From Ardenticatenales bacterium (GTDB lineage: Bacteria > Chloroflexota > Anaerolineae > Ardenticatenales > Ardenticatenaceae): 5,456 nt of DNA. The position numbers and the translations under genes were made by a program. Shown piece after piece: positions 1 through 5,456 of the stretch; the stretch's first letter is position 1; each line of letters opens with the position of its first letter. Under the pieces are notes generated by a model. That model saw only the letters and a program-made list of their open reading frames with translations. It made no database searches and was not told the DNA's origin. The stretch covers positions 1-5,456 of the forward strand of contig JACCSL010000469.1 of NCBI GenBank assembly GCA_013812995.1, read 5' to 3'.

Positions 1-975
1 GATCACGACTGACTCAGGGAAGCGCGCGGCAGCCTCTGCGTAAACGGACAGAGTCAGAGGTAGATTGCCTCCTACCTGCGCGGCCTTGGCCCGCGTCACA
101 TACCACTGGAGGTTGTTCGGCGCGCGGGCAATCGCATCGCGCAGCCAGCCATCCGCTTCCTCATACCGCTTTTCTCGGATGAGCAGGACGCCAATGGAGT
201 GATACCCCTTCGCGTAGGACGGTGTCGCCTCGATTGTCTTATGGAACTCCGCCAGAGCTGCCTCGACGCCATCCCCGCGCTCGTAATACACCCATCCCAG
301 TTCGATATAGGCCCGAGAATCCTGCGGGTTGTCTGTGATGGCCTGCTGGTAAACACTCGCTGCTTCGTCCCACTGGCTCTGTGCTCTCAGGAGCGCACCA
401 AGACGGTGAAGCCAGCTTCGGCGCAGGCGAGCATGAGGCTGGCTGCTTATCGTGTCTCGCAACAGAGTGATCGCGGCTGGAGTGTCTTTCTTTTCCTCGT
501 GGAGGAAGTTTGCCAGGGGAAGAAGACCTGCCACCGGATCAACCTGCCAGGCAGCCCTATAGGCCAATTCTGCCTCGCGCACTTGACCGTTTTCCATCAG
601 CACCTGCCCGGCGTGCCAGAGCGATTCCACGTCCCCAATCGCGGCCCAATTTTGGAAGGCTGCCTCTAGCTGGTTGTTGGCGAATTGGATAGAGGCCACG
701 ACCCGGCGCGCATAGGGGGAATCTGTCTCTGTGAGGGGCTGAGCCAGCTGTAAGGCGCGCTCTAGCTCTCCTTTTCTCAGGGCATCCTGCGCCAGCCAGA
801 TGGGGGCACGAGGATGGGTGGAAGGCCCCGGAACAGGGAGGGAAGAGGTGACACCTGTGCTATATTGGAGATACGAGAGGGACCAGGCATTTCGTTGCCA
901 AGCATGGAAAAACGAGGGTAACAGCAGCACAACGAGAGCAATCAGAGGGATCAGACCGCCACGAACTCCATACAT
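1..975 (-). CDS. Membrane-anchored or exported tetratricopeptide-repeat (TPR) protein, 3'-truncated by the window edge
   Basis: This reading frame is open from ATG 975 through position 1: 325 codons with no stop, so the C-terminus lies outside the window. Residues 7-23 (GLIPLIALVVLLLPSFF), after an N-terminal Arg, form one hydrophobic helix that could be a signal anchor or signal peptide. The rest would lie outside the membrane, but this topology is predicted only. TPR-like units follow, with a roughly 34-residue period in the clearest stretch: helix-A glycines at 193, 227 and 262 and unit-ending prolines at 217, 252 and 286. Typical unit cores are WDEAASVYQQAI (202-213) and YEEADGWLRDAI (271-282). 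Weaker units occur at about 63-82, 119-147 and 150-180, and another begins near 288. GGAAGGA at 993-987, 11 bases upstream, supports the start. It lies in the same strand and frame as the aminotransferase, 81 bp after its stop and beyond a hairpin. TPRs mediate protein contacts, so a role in polysaccharide assembly or export is possible; no specific function is assignable. Confidence 0.88.
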   Translation of the reverse strand, partial: MYGVRGGLIPLIALVVLLLPSFFHAWQRNAWSLSYLQYSTGVTSSLPVPGPSTHPRAPIWLAQDALRKGELERALQLAQPLTETDSPYARRVVASIQFANNQLEAAFQNWAAIGDVESLWHAGQVLMENGQVREAELAYRAAWQVDPVAGLLPLANFLHEEKKDTPAAITLLRDTISSQPHARLRRSWLHRLGALLRAQSQWDEAASVYQQAITDNPQDSRAYIELGWVYYERGDGVEAALAEFHKTIEATPSYAKGYHSIGVLLIREKRYEEADGWLRDAIARAPNNLQWYVTRAKAAQVGGNLPLTLSVYAEAAARFPESVVI

Positions 976-986
976 GACAATAAAGA

Positions 987-993
987 TCCTTCC
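987..993 (-). promoter_or_regulatory. Ribosome binding site for the TPR gene
   Basis: The minus strand reads GGAAGGA here, 11 bases before the ATG at 975. It is the only good purine-rich site near that start and is why I place the TPR start at 975, even though the frame stays open back to the aminotransferase stop. Confidence 0.55.
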
Positions 994-1010
994 ATCTCGC
1001 CTGAACGACC

Positions 1011-1045
1011 GGCTTCTCAGAGGTTCTATGTACCCCTGAGAAGCC
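1011..1045 (-). repeat. Perfect 10-bp inverted repeat forming an intergenic hairpin
   Basis: Arms at 1011-1020 (GGCTTCTCAG) and 1036-1045 (CTGAGAAGCC) are exact reverse complements. Inside them, after one A/C mismatch, 1022-1024 (GGT) can pair with 1032-1034 (ACC), leaving a 7-base loop. It falls 12 bases after the aminotransferase stop and 36 bases before the TPR gene's ATG. No T-run follows in the minus-strand direction (next bases GGTCGTTCAGG), so it is not a standard intrinsic terminator. It could be an RNA stability or processing hairpin, a partial or Rho-assisted terminator, or a protein-binding palindrome. Seen: the repeat. Inferred: any role. Confidence 0.75.
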
Positions 1046-1056
1046 TTGAACAGAGG

Positions 1057-2235
1057 TTAGAGCTGATGAAACTCGACGATGGCCTCAACCACGACTCGCT
1101 GCATTTCTTCGGTAAGCTCTGGATAGATCGGCAGCGCCAGGGACTCCAGGGCCGCTCGCTCGCTAACCGGGAAATCGCCATCTTTATGACCTAGCTCGGC
1201 AAAGCACTCCTGAACATGCATCGGTACCGGATAGTAAACCTCCGTGCCGATCTGTCTTTCCTTGAGGTGACTCAGCAGAGCATCTCGACGGTCGCTACGA
1301 ATCACAAATTGATTGTAGATATGGCGACCATCAGCCGCCGCTTTCGGGAGTATAATGCCGCGCTGTCCTGCCAGACTTTGATCGTCCGCATTCTCGATAA
1401 CCAGCCCGGCCTCCCGGAAGAGTCGGCGGTAGGTATCGGCGTTGCGCTGTCGGGCCTCGGTCCAGCTATCCAGGTGCGGGAGCTTGACGCGCAAAACAGC
1501 GGCTTGCAGCGCATCCAGGCGGAAATTCCCGCCGACGAACTTGTGGTAATACTTGGGATAGGCCCCGTGGGCGCGTAACAGTTTTACCCGCTCCGCCAGC
1601 GTGGGGTCGTTGCTCGTTACCATGCCGCCATCCCCGAAACCACCCAGATTTTTGGAGGGGAAGAAACTGAAGCATCCCAGGTGACCGATGGAGCCAGCCC
1701 GCCGCCCCTTGTACTCTGCGCCGATGGCCTGCGCTGCATCCTCAATCACATACAGTTTGTGCTTCTCGGCTAGTTCCATGATCGGGTCCATGTCGGCCAT
1801 CTGACCAAAGAGATGGACTGGCACAATGGCCCGCGTCCGAGGAGTGATGGCGGCCTCGATGGCCGCTGGATCGAGGTTGTAGCTCTCGGGGTCGATCTCG
1901 ACAAACACCGGAACGGCCCCCAATCGAGCAATGGTGCCAGCCGTCGCGAAGAAGGTATAGGGCGTGGTAATGACCTCATCCCCGGCCTCAATGCCGACGG
2001 CCATAAGCGCCACCAGCAGGGCGTCCGTGCCGGAAGAGACACCGATCCCAAAGCGGCACTGGGAGTAAAGCGCCACCTCTCGTTCGAGCGCCTCGACCTC
2101 TGGCCCCAGAATAAAGTGCTGAGATTCAATCACCCGGTCGATAGAGGCCCGAATCTCCTCGCGGAGCACCTCATATTGGGCCTTCAAGTCAAGCAAGGGT
2201 ACGGGTAGCAGTTGCTTGGTCTGTGCGGTACTCAT
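1057..2235 (-). CDS. DegT/DnrJ/EryC1/StrS-family PLP-dependent sugar aminotransferase (WbpE/WlbC-like)
   Basis: This predicted cytosolic enzyme of 392 residues should move an amino group, usually from glutamate, onto a keto-sugar nucleotide. The PLP fold is complete. VSSGTDAL at 66-73 contacts the cofactor phosphate. [11 protein letters not shown] (90-100) follows. EDAAQAIGA at 165-173 contains Asp166, which pairs with the pyridine nitrogen, and [15 protein letters not shown] (190-204) contains Lys195, the Schiff-base lysine. [14 protein letters not shown] at 235-248 and VYYPVPMH at 333-340 are typical late family motifs. The ATG at 2235 overlaps the acetyltransferase TGA, with an AAGAGG site 4 bases upstream inside that gene's last codons. 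The stop is TAA at 1059-1057. Sitting directly after the dehydrogenase and acetyltransferase, the best call is the 3-keto-UDP-GlcNAcA aminotransferase of the Wbp/Wlb pathway. The wider family also makes 4-amino sugars (as in ArnB, PseC, WecE), but those pathways need a 4,6-dehydratase that is not seen here. An intergenic hairpin follows the gene. Confidence 0.95.
   Translation of the reverse strand: MSTAQTKQLLPVPLLDLKAQYEVLREEIRASIDRVIESQHFILGPEVEALEREVALYSQCRFGIGVSSGTDALLVALMAVGIEAGDEVITTPYTFFATAGTIARLGAVPVFVEIDPESYNLDPAAIEAAITPRTRAIVPVHLFGQMADMDPIMELAEKHKLYVIEDAAQAIGAEYKGRRAGSIGHLGCFSFFPSKNLGGFGDGGMVTSNDPTLAERVKLLRAHGAYPKYYHKFVGGNFRLDALQAAVLRVKLPHLDSWTEARQRNADTYRRLFREAGLVIENADDQSLAGQRGIILPKAAADGRHIYNQFVIRSDRRDALLSHLKERQIGTEVYYPVPMHVQECFAELGHKDGDFPVSERAALESLALPIYPELTEEMQRVVVEAIVEFHQL
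2232..2235 (-). other. ATGA stop/start overlap (translational coupling)
   Basis: The minus strand reads ATGA: the aminotransferase ATG (2235-2233) overlaps the acetyltransferase TGA (2234-2232). This arrangement commonly lets terminating ribosomes restart on the next gene. It fits two enzymes acting in successive steps being made in matched amounts. Confidence 0.85.
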
Positions 2236-2855
2236 GAGTCCTCTTTTAAAAGTAGGGCTTCATCTTCCGGCCAATCGAGGCAGCGAAGCAGCCCGGGTTC
2301 GATTTCTTGATAGCGCCAACCACTCTCTGGGCAGAGCATCATTCCATTCGCATCGGGGGTGGGCAGGCGATGGCCGTGGCGACTCATCCAGCCTTTGCGT
2401 ACCGCAGGGACGCCGAGCATCAGGGCGTAGTCGGGAACATCGCCCCGCACCACGGCCCCTGCCCCGATGAAGGAGTAGCGCCCCAGGGTTGCGCCGCAGA
2501 CGATGGTGGCATTGGCCCCGATGGTCGTTCCACGACGCACCAGCGTGTGCTGGTAGGAATCATGACGCACAATCTGCGACCGGGGATTAATCACATTCGT
2601 GAACACGCAGGAGGGGCCGCAGAAGACATCATCTTCCAGTTCCACCCCGGCATAGACCGAGACATTATTCTGAATCTTGACGTTGTTCCCGATCTTGACG
2701 TCGTTTGCGACAAAGACGTTTTGGCCCAGGCTGGTGCCCTGACCAATCTGTGCGTTTTTCATGACATGGCAGAAATGCCAAATTTTGCTGTTGGCCCCAA
2801 TCTCACAGGGCTCATCCACGTAAGCACTGGGGTGTACATAAAAATTCTTATCCAT
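2232..2855 (-). CDS. Hexapeptide-repeat (left-handed beta-helix) sugar N-acetyltransferase, WlbB/WbpD-like
   Basis: This is a predicted acetyl-CoA-dependent acyltransferase of 207 residues, probably a trimer as is usual in the family. It would acetylate the 3-amino group made by the next gene's aminotransferase. After a short N-terminus ([15 protein letters not shown], 6-20), hexapeptide repeats run to about residue 150: [40 protein letters not shown], then [10 protein letters not shown] and [11 protein letters not shown] loop with [10 protein letters not shown] (85-94) interrupts the helix, and the typical [15 protein letters not shown] closes it. The C-terminal tail has SRHGHRL (158-164) and a CPESGWRY...LRC segment with Cys175 and Cys192, a small tail I associate with the WlbB/WbpD group. 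I chose ATG 2855; an in-frame TTG directly upstream (2858) would add one residue. AGGAA lies at 2869-2865. The TGA stop overlaps the aminotransferase ATG as ATGA, implying coupled translation. Family is secure; substrate is inferred from context. Confidence 0.92.
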   Translation of the reverse strand: MDKNFYVHPSAYVDEPCEIGANSKIWHFCHVMKNAQIGQGTSLGQNVFVANDVKIGNNVKIQNNVSVYAGVELEDDVFCGPSCVFTNVINPRSQIVRHDSYQHTLVRRGTTIGANATIVCGATLGRYSFIGAGAVVRGDVPDYALMLGVPAVRKGWMSRHGHRLPTPDANGMMLCPESGWRYQEIEPGLLRCLDWPEDEALLLKEDS

Positions 2856-2864
2856 CAAACTGGG

Positions 2865-2869
2865 TTCCT
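2865..2869 (-). promoter_or_regulatory. Ribosome binding site for the acetyltransferase gene (tandem TTG/ATG start)
   Basis: The minus strand reads AGGAA, 9 bases ahead of ATG 2855 and 6 bases ahead of the adjacent in-frame TTG 2858. Both spacings work. ATG is preferred because it is the usual codon; the two choices differ by one residue. Confidence 0.5.
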
Positions 2870-2875
2870 AACTCG

Positions 2876-3895
2876 CTATTGATATGAATGACCATTCCAG
2901 GGCTCGCCAGTGCTCAATGCCTCTGCCGGTAAAATGACGGCCTCACCATTCATTACCAGGGAGCGTTGGGCACCCTCCAGGACTTTAAGCACCCTGAGGC
3001 CGCTATGTCCGTCGGTGAGGGGCGGGCGGCGGGTGGCAATGGCAGTCAGGAACGCTTGGCATTCCTGGCGCAAGGGCTCTTCACTGCCGAAGGGGACTTG
3101 TTCGCCCTCGCCCTTGATGGGGATGGGCTGGCCGGCCTGTACCTCAACCCGTTGGTCGTAGAGCACCAGGCTCTTGGACACATCATCGAAGCTCGCCATC
3201 TTTCGAGAGCCAATCACGACCAGACGCTGCTCTTTGAAGGGATGGAGCCAGGAAACATAGATATGGGCTCGAACCCCATTGTCAAAGAGCAGATTGGTGA
3301 CGGTGACATCTGCAATATTGGGTTGCACATACGAGCCCCCGCAGGCAATGACTTGAAAGGGGAGGGCTCCGATCAGGCGCAGAATCACCGCCACATCGTG
3401 CGGCGCAAAGCTCCATAGAATATTTTCTTCTCGTCGTACCTTACCCAGGCTGAGACGATTGGAGTAAATATAATGGACTTTGCCCAGCACCCCTGTCTCA
3501 ACAAGCTCCTGCAACTTGATAATCGCGGGATGGTATTCCAGCACATGGCCGACCATCAGGAGCCGCTCCTGCTGCTGAGCCAGCCGGACGAGATGGGAGC
3601 CCTGCTCATAGGTCAGAGCCAGCGGCTTTTCAACGAATACATCCTTGTTGGCCTCCAGGGCCTGCCGCGCAAGGTCATAGTGAGTTTCGGCGGGGGTTGC
3701 AATGACGACCCCTGCCACATCCGAGGCCAGGAGAGCCTGGAAACTCTCTGTAATCGTTGCACTGGGGGCCAACGCCCTGGCAGTACTCTGCCCTGTTGGC
3801 GTGGCATCACACACCCAGGAGAGAACCCCTAATTCGTTAAAGTTCCGAACCAGGTTTTTACCCCAATAGCCGCACCCAATGACACCTATTTGCAT
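2876..3895 (-). CDS. Gfo/Idh/MocA-family NAD(P)-dependent sugar-nucleotide dehydrogenase (WlbA/WbpB-like)
   Basis: This is a predicted cytosolic oxidoreductase of 339 residues, the usual length for the family. The N-terminal Rossmann fold opens with GVIGCGYWGKNLVRNF at 4-19, which carries the GxGxxG-type dinucleotide loop. IATPAETH (65-72) and VEKPLAL (88-94) follow; Lys90 of the EKP motif is the conserved catalytic or binding lysine. GHVLEYHP at 116-123 starts the substrate-binding alpha/beta domain. APHDV at 164-168 supplies the family's conserved histidine, His166. The start ATG at 3895 has AGGAG at 3910-3906, 10 bases upstream, and the stop is TAG. It lies 21 bp after sat-cysC and 20 bp before the acetyltransferase ATG. 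Family membership is clear. The specific role, oxidation of the C3 hydroxyl of UDP-GlcNAcA (or UDP-GlcNAc) to a 3-keto sugar, is inferred from the adjacent aminotransferase and acetyltransferase. Another 3-keto nucleotide-sugar substrate, or an inositol-like substrate, cannot be excluded from sequence alone. Confidence 0.92.
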   Translation of the reverse strand: MQIGVIGCGYWGKNLVRNFNELGVLSWVCDATPTGQSTARALAPSATITESFQALLASDVAGVVIATPAETHYDLARQALEANKDVFVEKPLALTYEQGSHLVRLAQQQERLLMVGHVLEYHPAIIKLQELVETGVLGKVHYIYSNRLSLGKVRREENILWSFAPHDVAVILRLIGALPFQVIACGGSYVQPNIADVTVTNLLFDNGVRAHIYVSWLHPFKEQRLVVIGSRKMASFDDVSKSLVLYDQRVEVQAGQPIPIKGEGEQVPFGSEEPLRQECQAFLTAIATRRPPLTDGHSGLRVLKVLEGAQRSLVMNGEAVILPAEALSTGEPWNGHSYQ

Positions 3896-3916
3896 ATCCG
3901 TCTCGCTCCTGGCTGC

Positions 3917-5456
3917 TTAGTTCATTCCCCGAACAAATCCGTGTTGGATGAGATAGGCGAGAATCTTCCGGGCATTCTCTTCGGGGCTGTTCTCGACTGT
4001 ATTCAAAACGATCTCGGCGTGCTGAGGGGACTCGTACGGATCATCCACACCGGTGAAATCCTTGATTTCGCCGCGTCGAGCCTTCGCATACATCCCCTTC
4101 ACGTCCCGCTGCTCACAGACTTCCAGCGGTGTATCAACGAAGACCTCAAGGAACGCATCGTTGCCCACCAGGTTTCGTACATCGTTTCGCGTGGCCCGGT
4201 ACGGACTCACCGCCGCGCAGAGGACCAGTCCCCCGTGTCGAACAAGCTCCGCAGCCACAAAGCCGATCCGTCGAATGTTGATATCGCGATCTTCCTTGCT
4301 GAATCCAAGCCCCTTGGAAAGATGCGTGCGCACCACGTCGCCGTCCAGCACAGTCACCTGTCGGCCATGTTCCAGGAGAAGCATCGTCAGAACCTCGGAT
4401 GTCGTAGACTTTCCAGAGCCGCTTAGCCCGGTAAACCAGATGCAGACACCCTGGCGATGGCGGGGCGGGTAGCTTTCCGCTAGAATCTCAGCTACTTCCG
4501 GCCGCGTAAACCAGGCGGGCAGCCCTTTTCCGTTGTTCAGATACTCTTCCCGGACCTGGGTGCCAGAGATAGAGTCCGTGCGCACCTGCGTGGGAACCTT
4601 GGAAACTTCCTCGTAACGCTCCTCGTCCGGCAAGTAGACAAACTCGCGGAAGGGTACAACCTTAACATCCAACTCCTCGCTGTACTGCTCGACCAGCTCC
4701 TGGGCGTCGTACGGCCCATAGAAGGGCTTGCCGGTCGAGTCCACCCCTGGGCTCGCATGATCGCGACCCACGATGAGGTGGTTGGCTCCAAAGTTGCGGC
4801 GAATGAGGGCATGCCAGAGGGCCTCGCGGGGACCGGCCATGCGCATCGCGAGGGGCAACAAGGCCAGCAATACGCGCCCCTCATCATAGTAGCGCTGGGC
4901 CAGCATCTTGTAGGTGCGTACCCGCGTGAAGTGGTCCACGTCGCCGGGCTTCGTCAGACCAACGACCGGGTGCAACAGCAGAATTCCATCGACTTCCTCA
5001 ATGGCCCGCTTGGTCAGCTCCTCGTGGACCCGGTGCAGGGGATTTCGCGTCTGGAAAGCCACCACGTTCTGGCGACTGACCTGCGCCAATCTGGCCCGTG
5101 CCTGTTGGGGCGTCAAGCGTAGTTCCTGGAAATCATAGCGACTCGGCAGTTGGAGCACCTGCAAACGGCCAGAAATGTTGACCTTGCCCCAGCGATGCAT
5201 CTCCGCAACGAGTGGGTGACGAAGGTCCAACGTGCCAAAGGCTTTCTGGGCCAGCTCGTCCCGATTCCACTCGTAGGCCTCTTCGACGGTCATCACGGCC
5301 AGTAGCTCGTTTTTGGCGTTGCGGAGCGCAATTTCTTTGTCGAGGCGAATATCGCTGGCGGGATCAACGGGAAGGGTAATCGGCATGGGGAAGATAAAGC
5401 CATTCGTCAGGCGCATGGTGTCCAGCACCGACTGGTAATCCGCCTGTCCCATGAAC
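3917..5456 (-). CDS. sat-cysC: Bifunctional sulfate adenylyltransferase / adenylylsulfate kinase (PAPS synthase), 5'-truncated by the window edge
   Basis: This cytosolic enzyme makes APS from sulfate and ATP, then phosphorylates APS to PAPS. Numbering runs from the Met codon at 5452. The ATP-sulfurylase part (about 1-330) has QTRNP at 134-138, the nucleotide-binding HRVH at 140-143 and GRDHASPG at 229-236. The APS-kinase part (about 335-511) has the P-loop GLSGSGKST at 342-350, DGDVVR at 370-375, SPYRATR at 416-422 and the lid segment with FTGVDDPYE at 466-474. Both active sites look intact. The Met at 5452 is not the start: the upstream codon is TTC (Phe), giving FMGQADY, which in this family is an internal segment following a Gly-Phe. 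Full-length relatives have roughly 50-60 more N-terminal residues. The stop is TAA at 3919-3917. Domain order is sulfurylase then kinase, as in Aquifex and fungal enzymes and opposite to animal PAPSS. It is the first gene seen in the operon, 21 bp ahead of the dehydrogenase. Identity is very secure. Whether it serves sulfur assimilation or glycan sulfation is inferred only from its neighbours. Confidence 0.96.
   Translation of the reverse strand, partial: FMGQADYQSVLDTMRLTNGFIFPMPITLPVDPASDIRLDKEIALRNAKNELLAVMTVEEAYEWNRDELAQKAFGTLDLRHPLVAEMHRWGKVNISGRLQVLQLPSRYDFQELRLTPQQARARLAQVSRQNVVAFQTRNPLHRVHEELTKRAIEEVDGILLLHPVVGLTKPGDVDHFTRVRTYKMLAQRYYDEGRVLLALLPLAMRMAGPREALWHALIRRNFGANHLIVGRDHASPGVDSTGKPFYGPYDAQELVEQYSEELDVKVVPFREFVYLPDEERYEEVSKVPTQVRTDSISGTQVREEYLNNGKGLPAWFTRPEVAEILAESYPPRHRQGVCIWFTGLSGSGKSTTSEVLTMLLLEHGRQVTVLDGDVVRTHLSKGLGFSKEDRDINIRRIGFVAAELVRHGGLVLCAAVSPYRATRNDVRNLVGNDAFLEVFVDTPLEVCEQRDVKGMYAKARRGEIKDFTGVDDPYESPQHAEIVLNTVENSPEENARKILAYLIQHGFVRGMN

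Noticed and set aside
96..356. 86-residue minus-strand reading frame
   Set aside because: It overlaps the TPR gene in another frame and is Arg/Ser-rich in the manner of an out-of-frame shadow; the TPR frame is the coding one.
199..669. 156-residue plus-strand reading frame at the left end
   Set aside because: Antisense to the open TPR gene, which shows repeat periodicity and conserved TPR positions; the plus-strand product has no recognisable pattern.
1011..1045. Intrinsic terminator ending the operon after the aminotransferase
   Set aside because: The hairpin is real but has no T-run in the minus-strand direction, so a standard Rho-independent terminator is not supported.
2307..2882. 191-residue plus-strand reading frame
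   Set aside because: Antisense to the hexapeptide acetyltransferase; its length comes from codon bias and the repeat structure of the opposite strand.
2966..3418. 150-residue plus-strand reading frame
   Set aside because: Antisense to the Gfo/Idh/MocA dehydrogenase, with no domain signature or convincing ribosome binding site.
3890..4426. 178-residue plus-strand reading frame
   Set aside because: Antisense to the APS-kinase part of sat-cysC and across its stop; the protein resembles no family, while the minus strand carries full catalytic motifs.
1..5456. CRISPR array, tRNA, insertion sequence, attachment site or defence system
   Set aside because: No regularly spaced direct repeats, cloverleaf, transposase or terminal inverted repeats were seen, and almost all the DNA is accounted for by five metabolic or structural genes.

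Overview
The window is a bacterial gene cluster transcribed entirely from the minus strand. It is read here from high to low coordinates, and both end genes run off the window. The genes are tightly packed, the base composition is moderately GC-rich by eye, and every long plus-strand frame is antisense to a convincing protein. The phylum cannot be fixed from the sequence. A Sat-CysC fusion next to nucleotide-sugar genes and a membrane-anchored TPR protein would fit Chloroflexota or a similar environmental bacterium, but this is only a guess.

Layout in order of transcription: (1) 5456-3917, a bifunctional ATP sulfurylase/APS kinase, cut at its N-terminus by the right edge; (2) 3895-2876, a Gfo/Idh/MocA-family sugar-nucleotide dehydrogenase of WlbA/WbpB type; (3) 2855-2232, a left-handed beta-helix (hexapeptide) N-acetyltransferase of WlbB/WbpD type; (4) 2235-1057, a PLP-dependent DegT/DnrJ/EryC1/StrS sugar aminotransferase of WbpE/WlbC type; (5) an 81-base gap (1056-976) containing a strong hairpin; (6) 975 to beyond position 1, a TPR protein with an N-terminal hydrophobic segment, cut at its C-terminus by the left edge. 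This last gene has no stop codon inside the window and is easily missed.

Genes 2-4 form the dehydrogenase/aminotransferase/acetyltransferase trio. In the Pseudomonas aeruginosa Wbp and Bordetella Wlb pathways this trio turns UDP-GlcNAcA into UDP-2,3-diacetamido-2,3-dideoxyglucuronic acid: oxidation at C3, amination, then N-acetylation. Gene 1 makes PAPS, the universal sulfate donor, from sulfate and ATP. Spacings are 21 bp, 20 bp and a 4-bp ATGA overlap, which point to one operon. The simplest reading is a surface-polysaccharide locus supplying a diacetamido sugar and possibly activated sulfate for glycan sulfation. No sulfotransferase, glycosyltransferase or UDP-GlcNAc 6-dehydrogenase lies inside the window, so the coupling is inference. 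I found no CRISPR array, tRNA, rRNA, insertion sequence or clearly new system. The observations most worth checking are the sulfate-activation/diacetamido-sugar linkage, the edge-truncated TPR gene and the intergenic hairpin.
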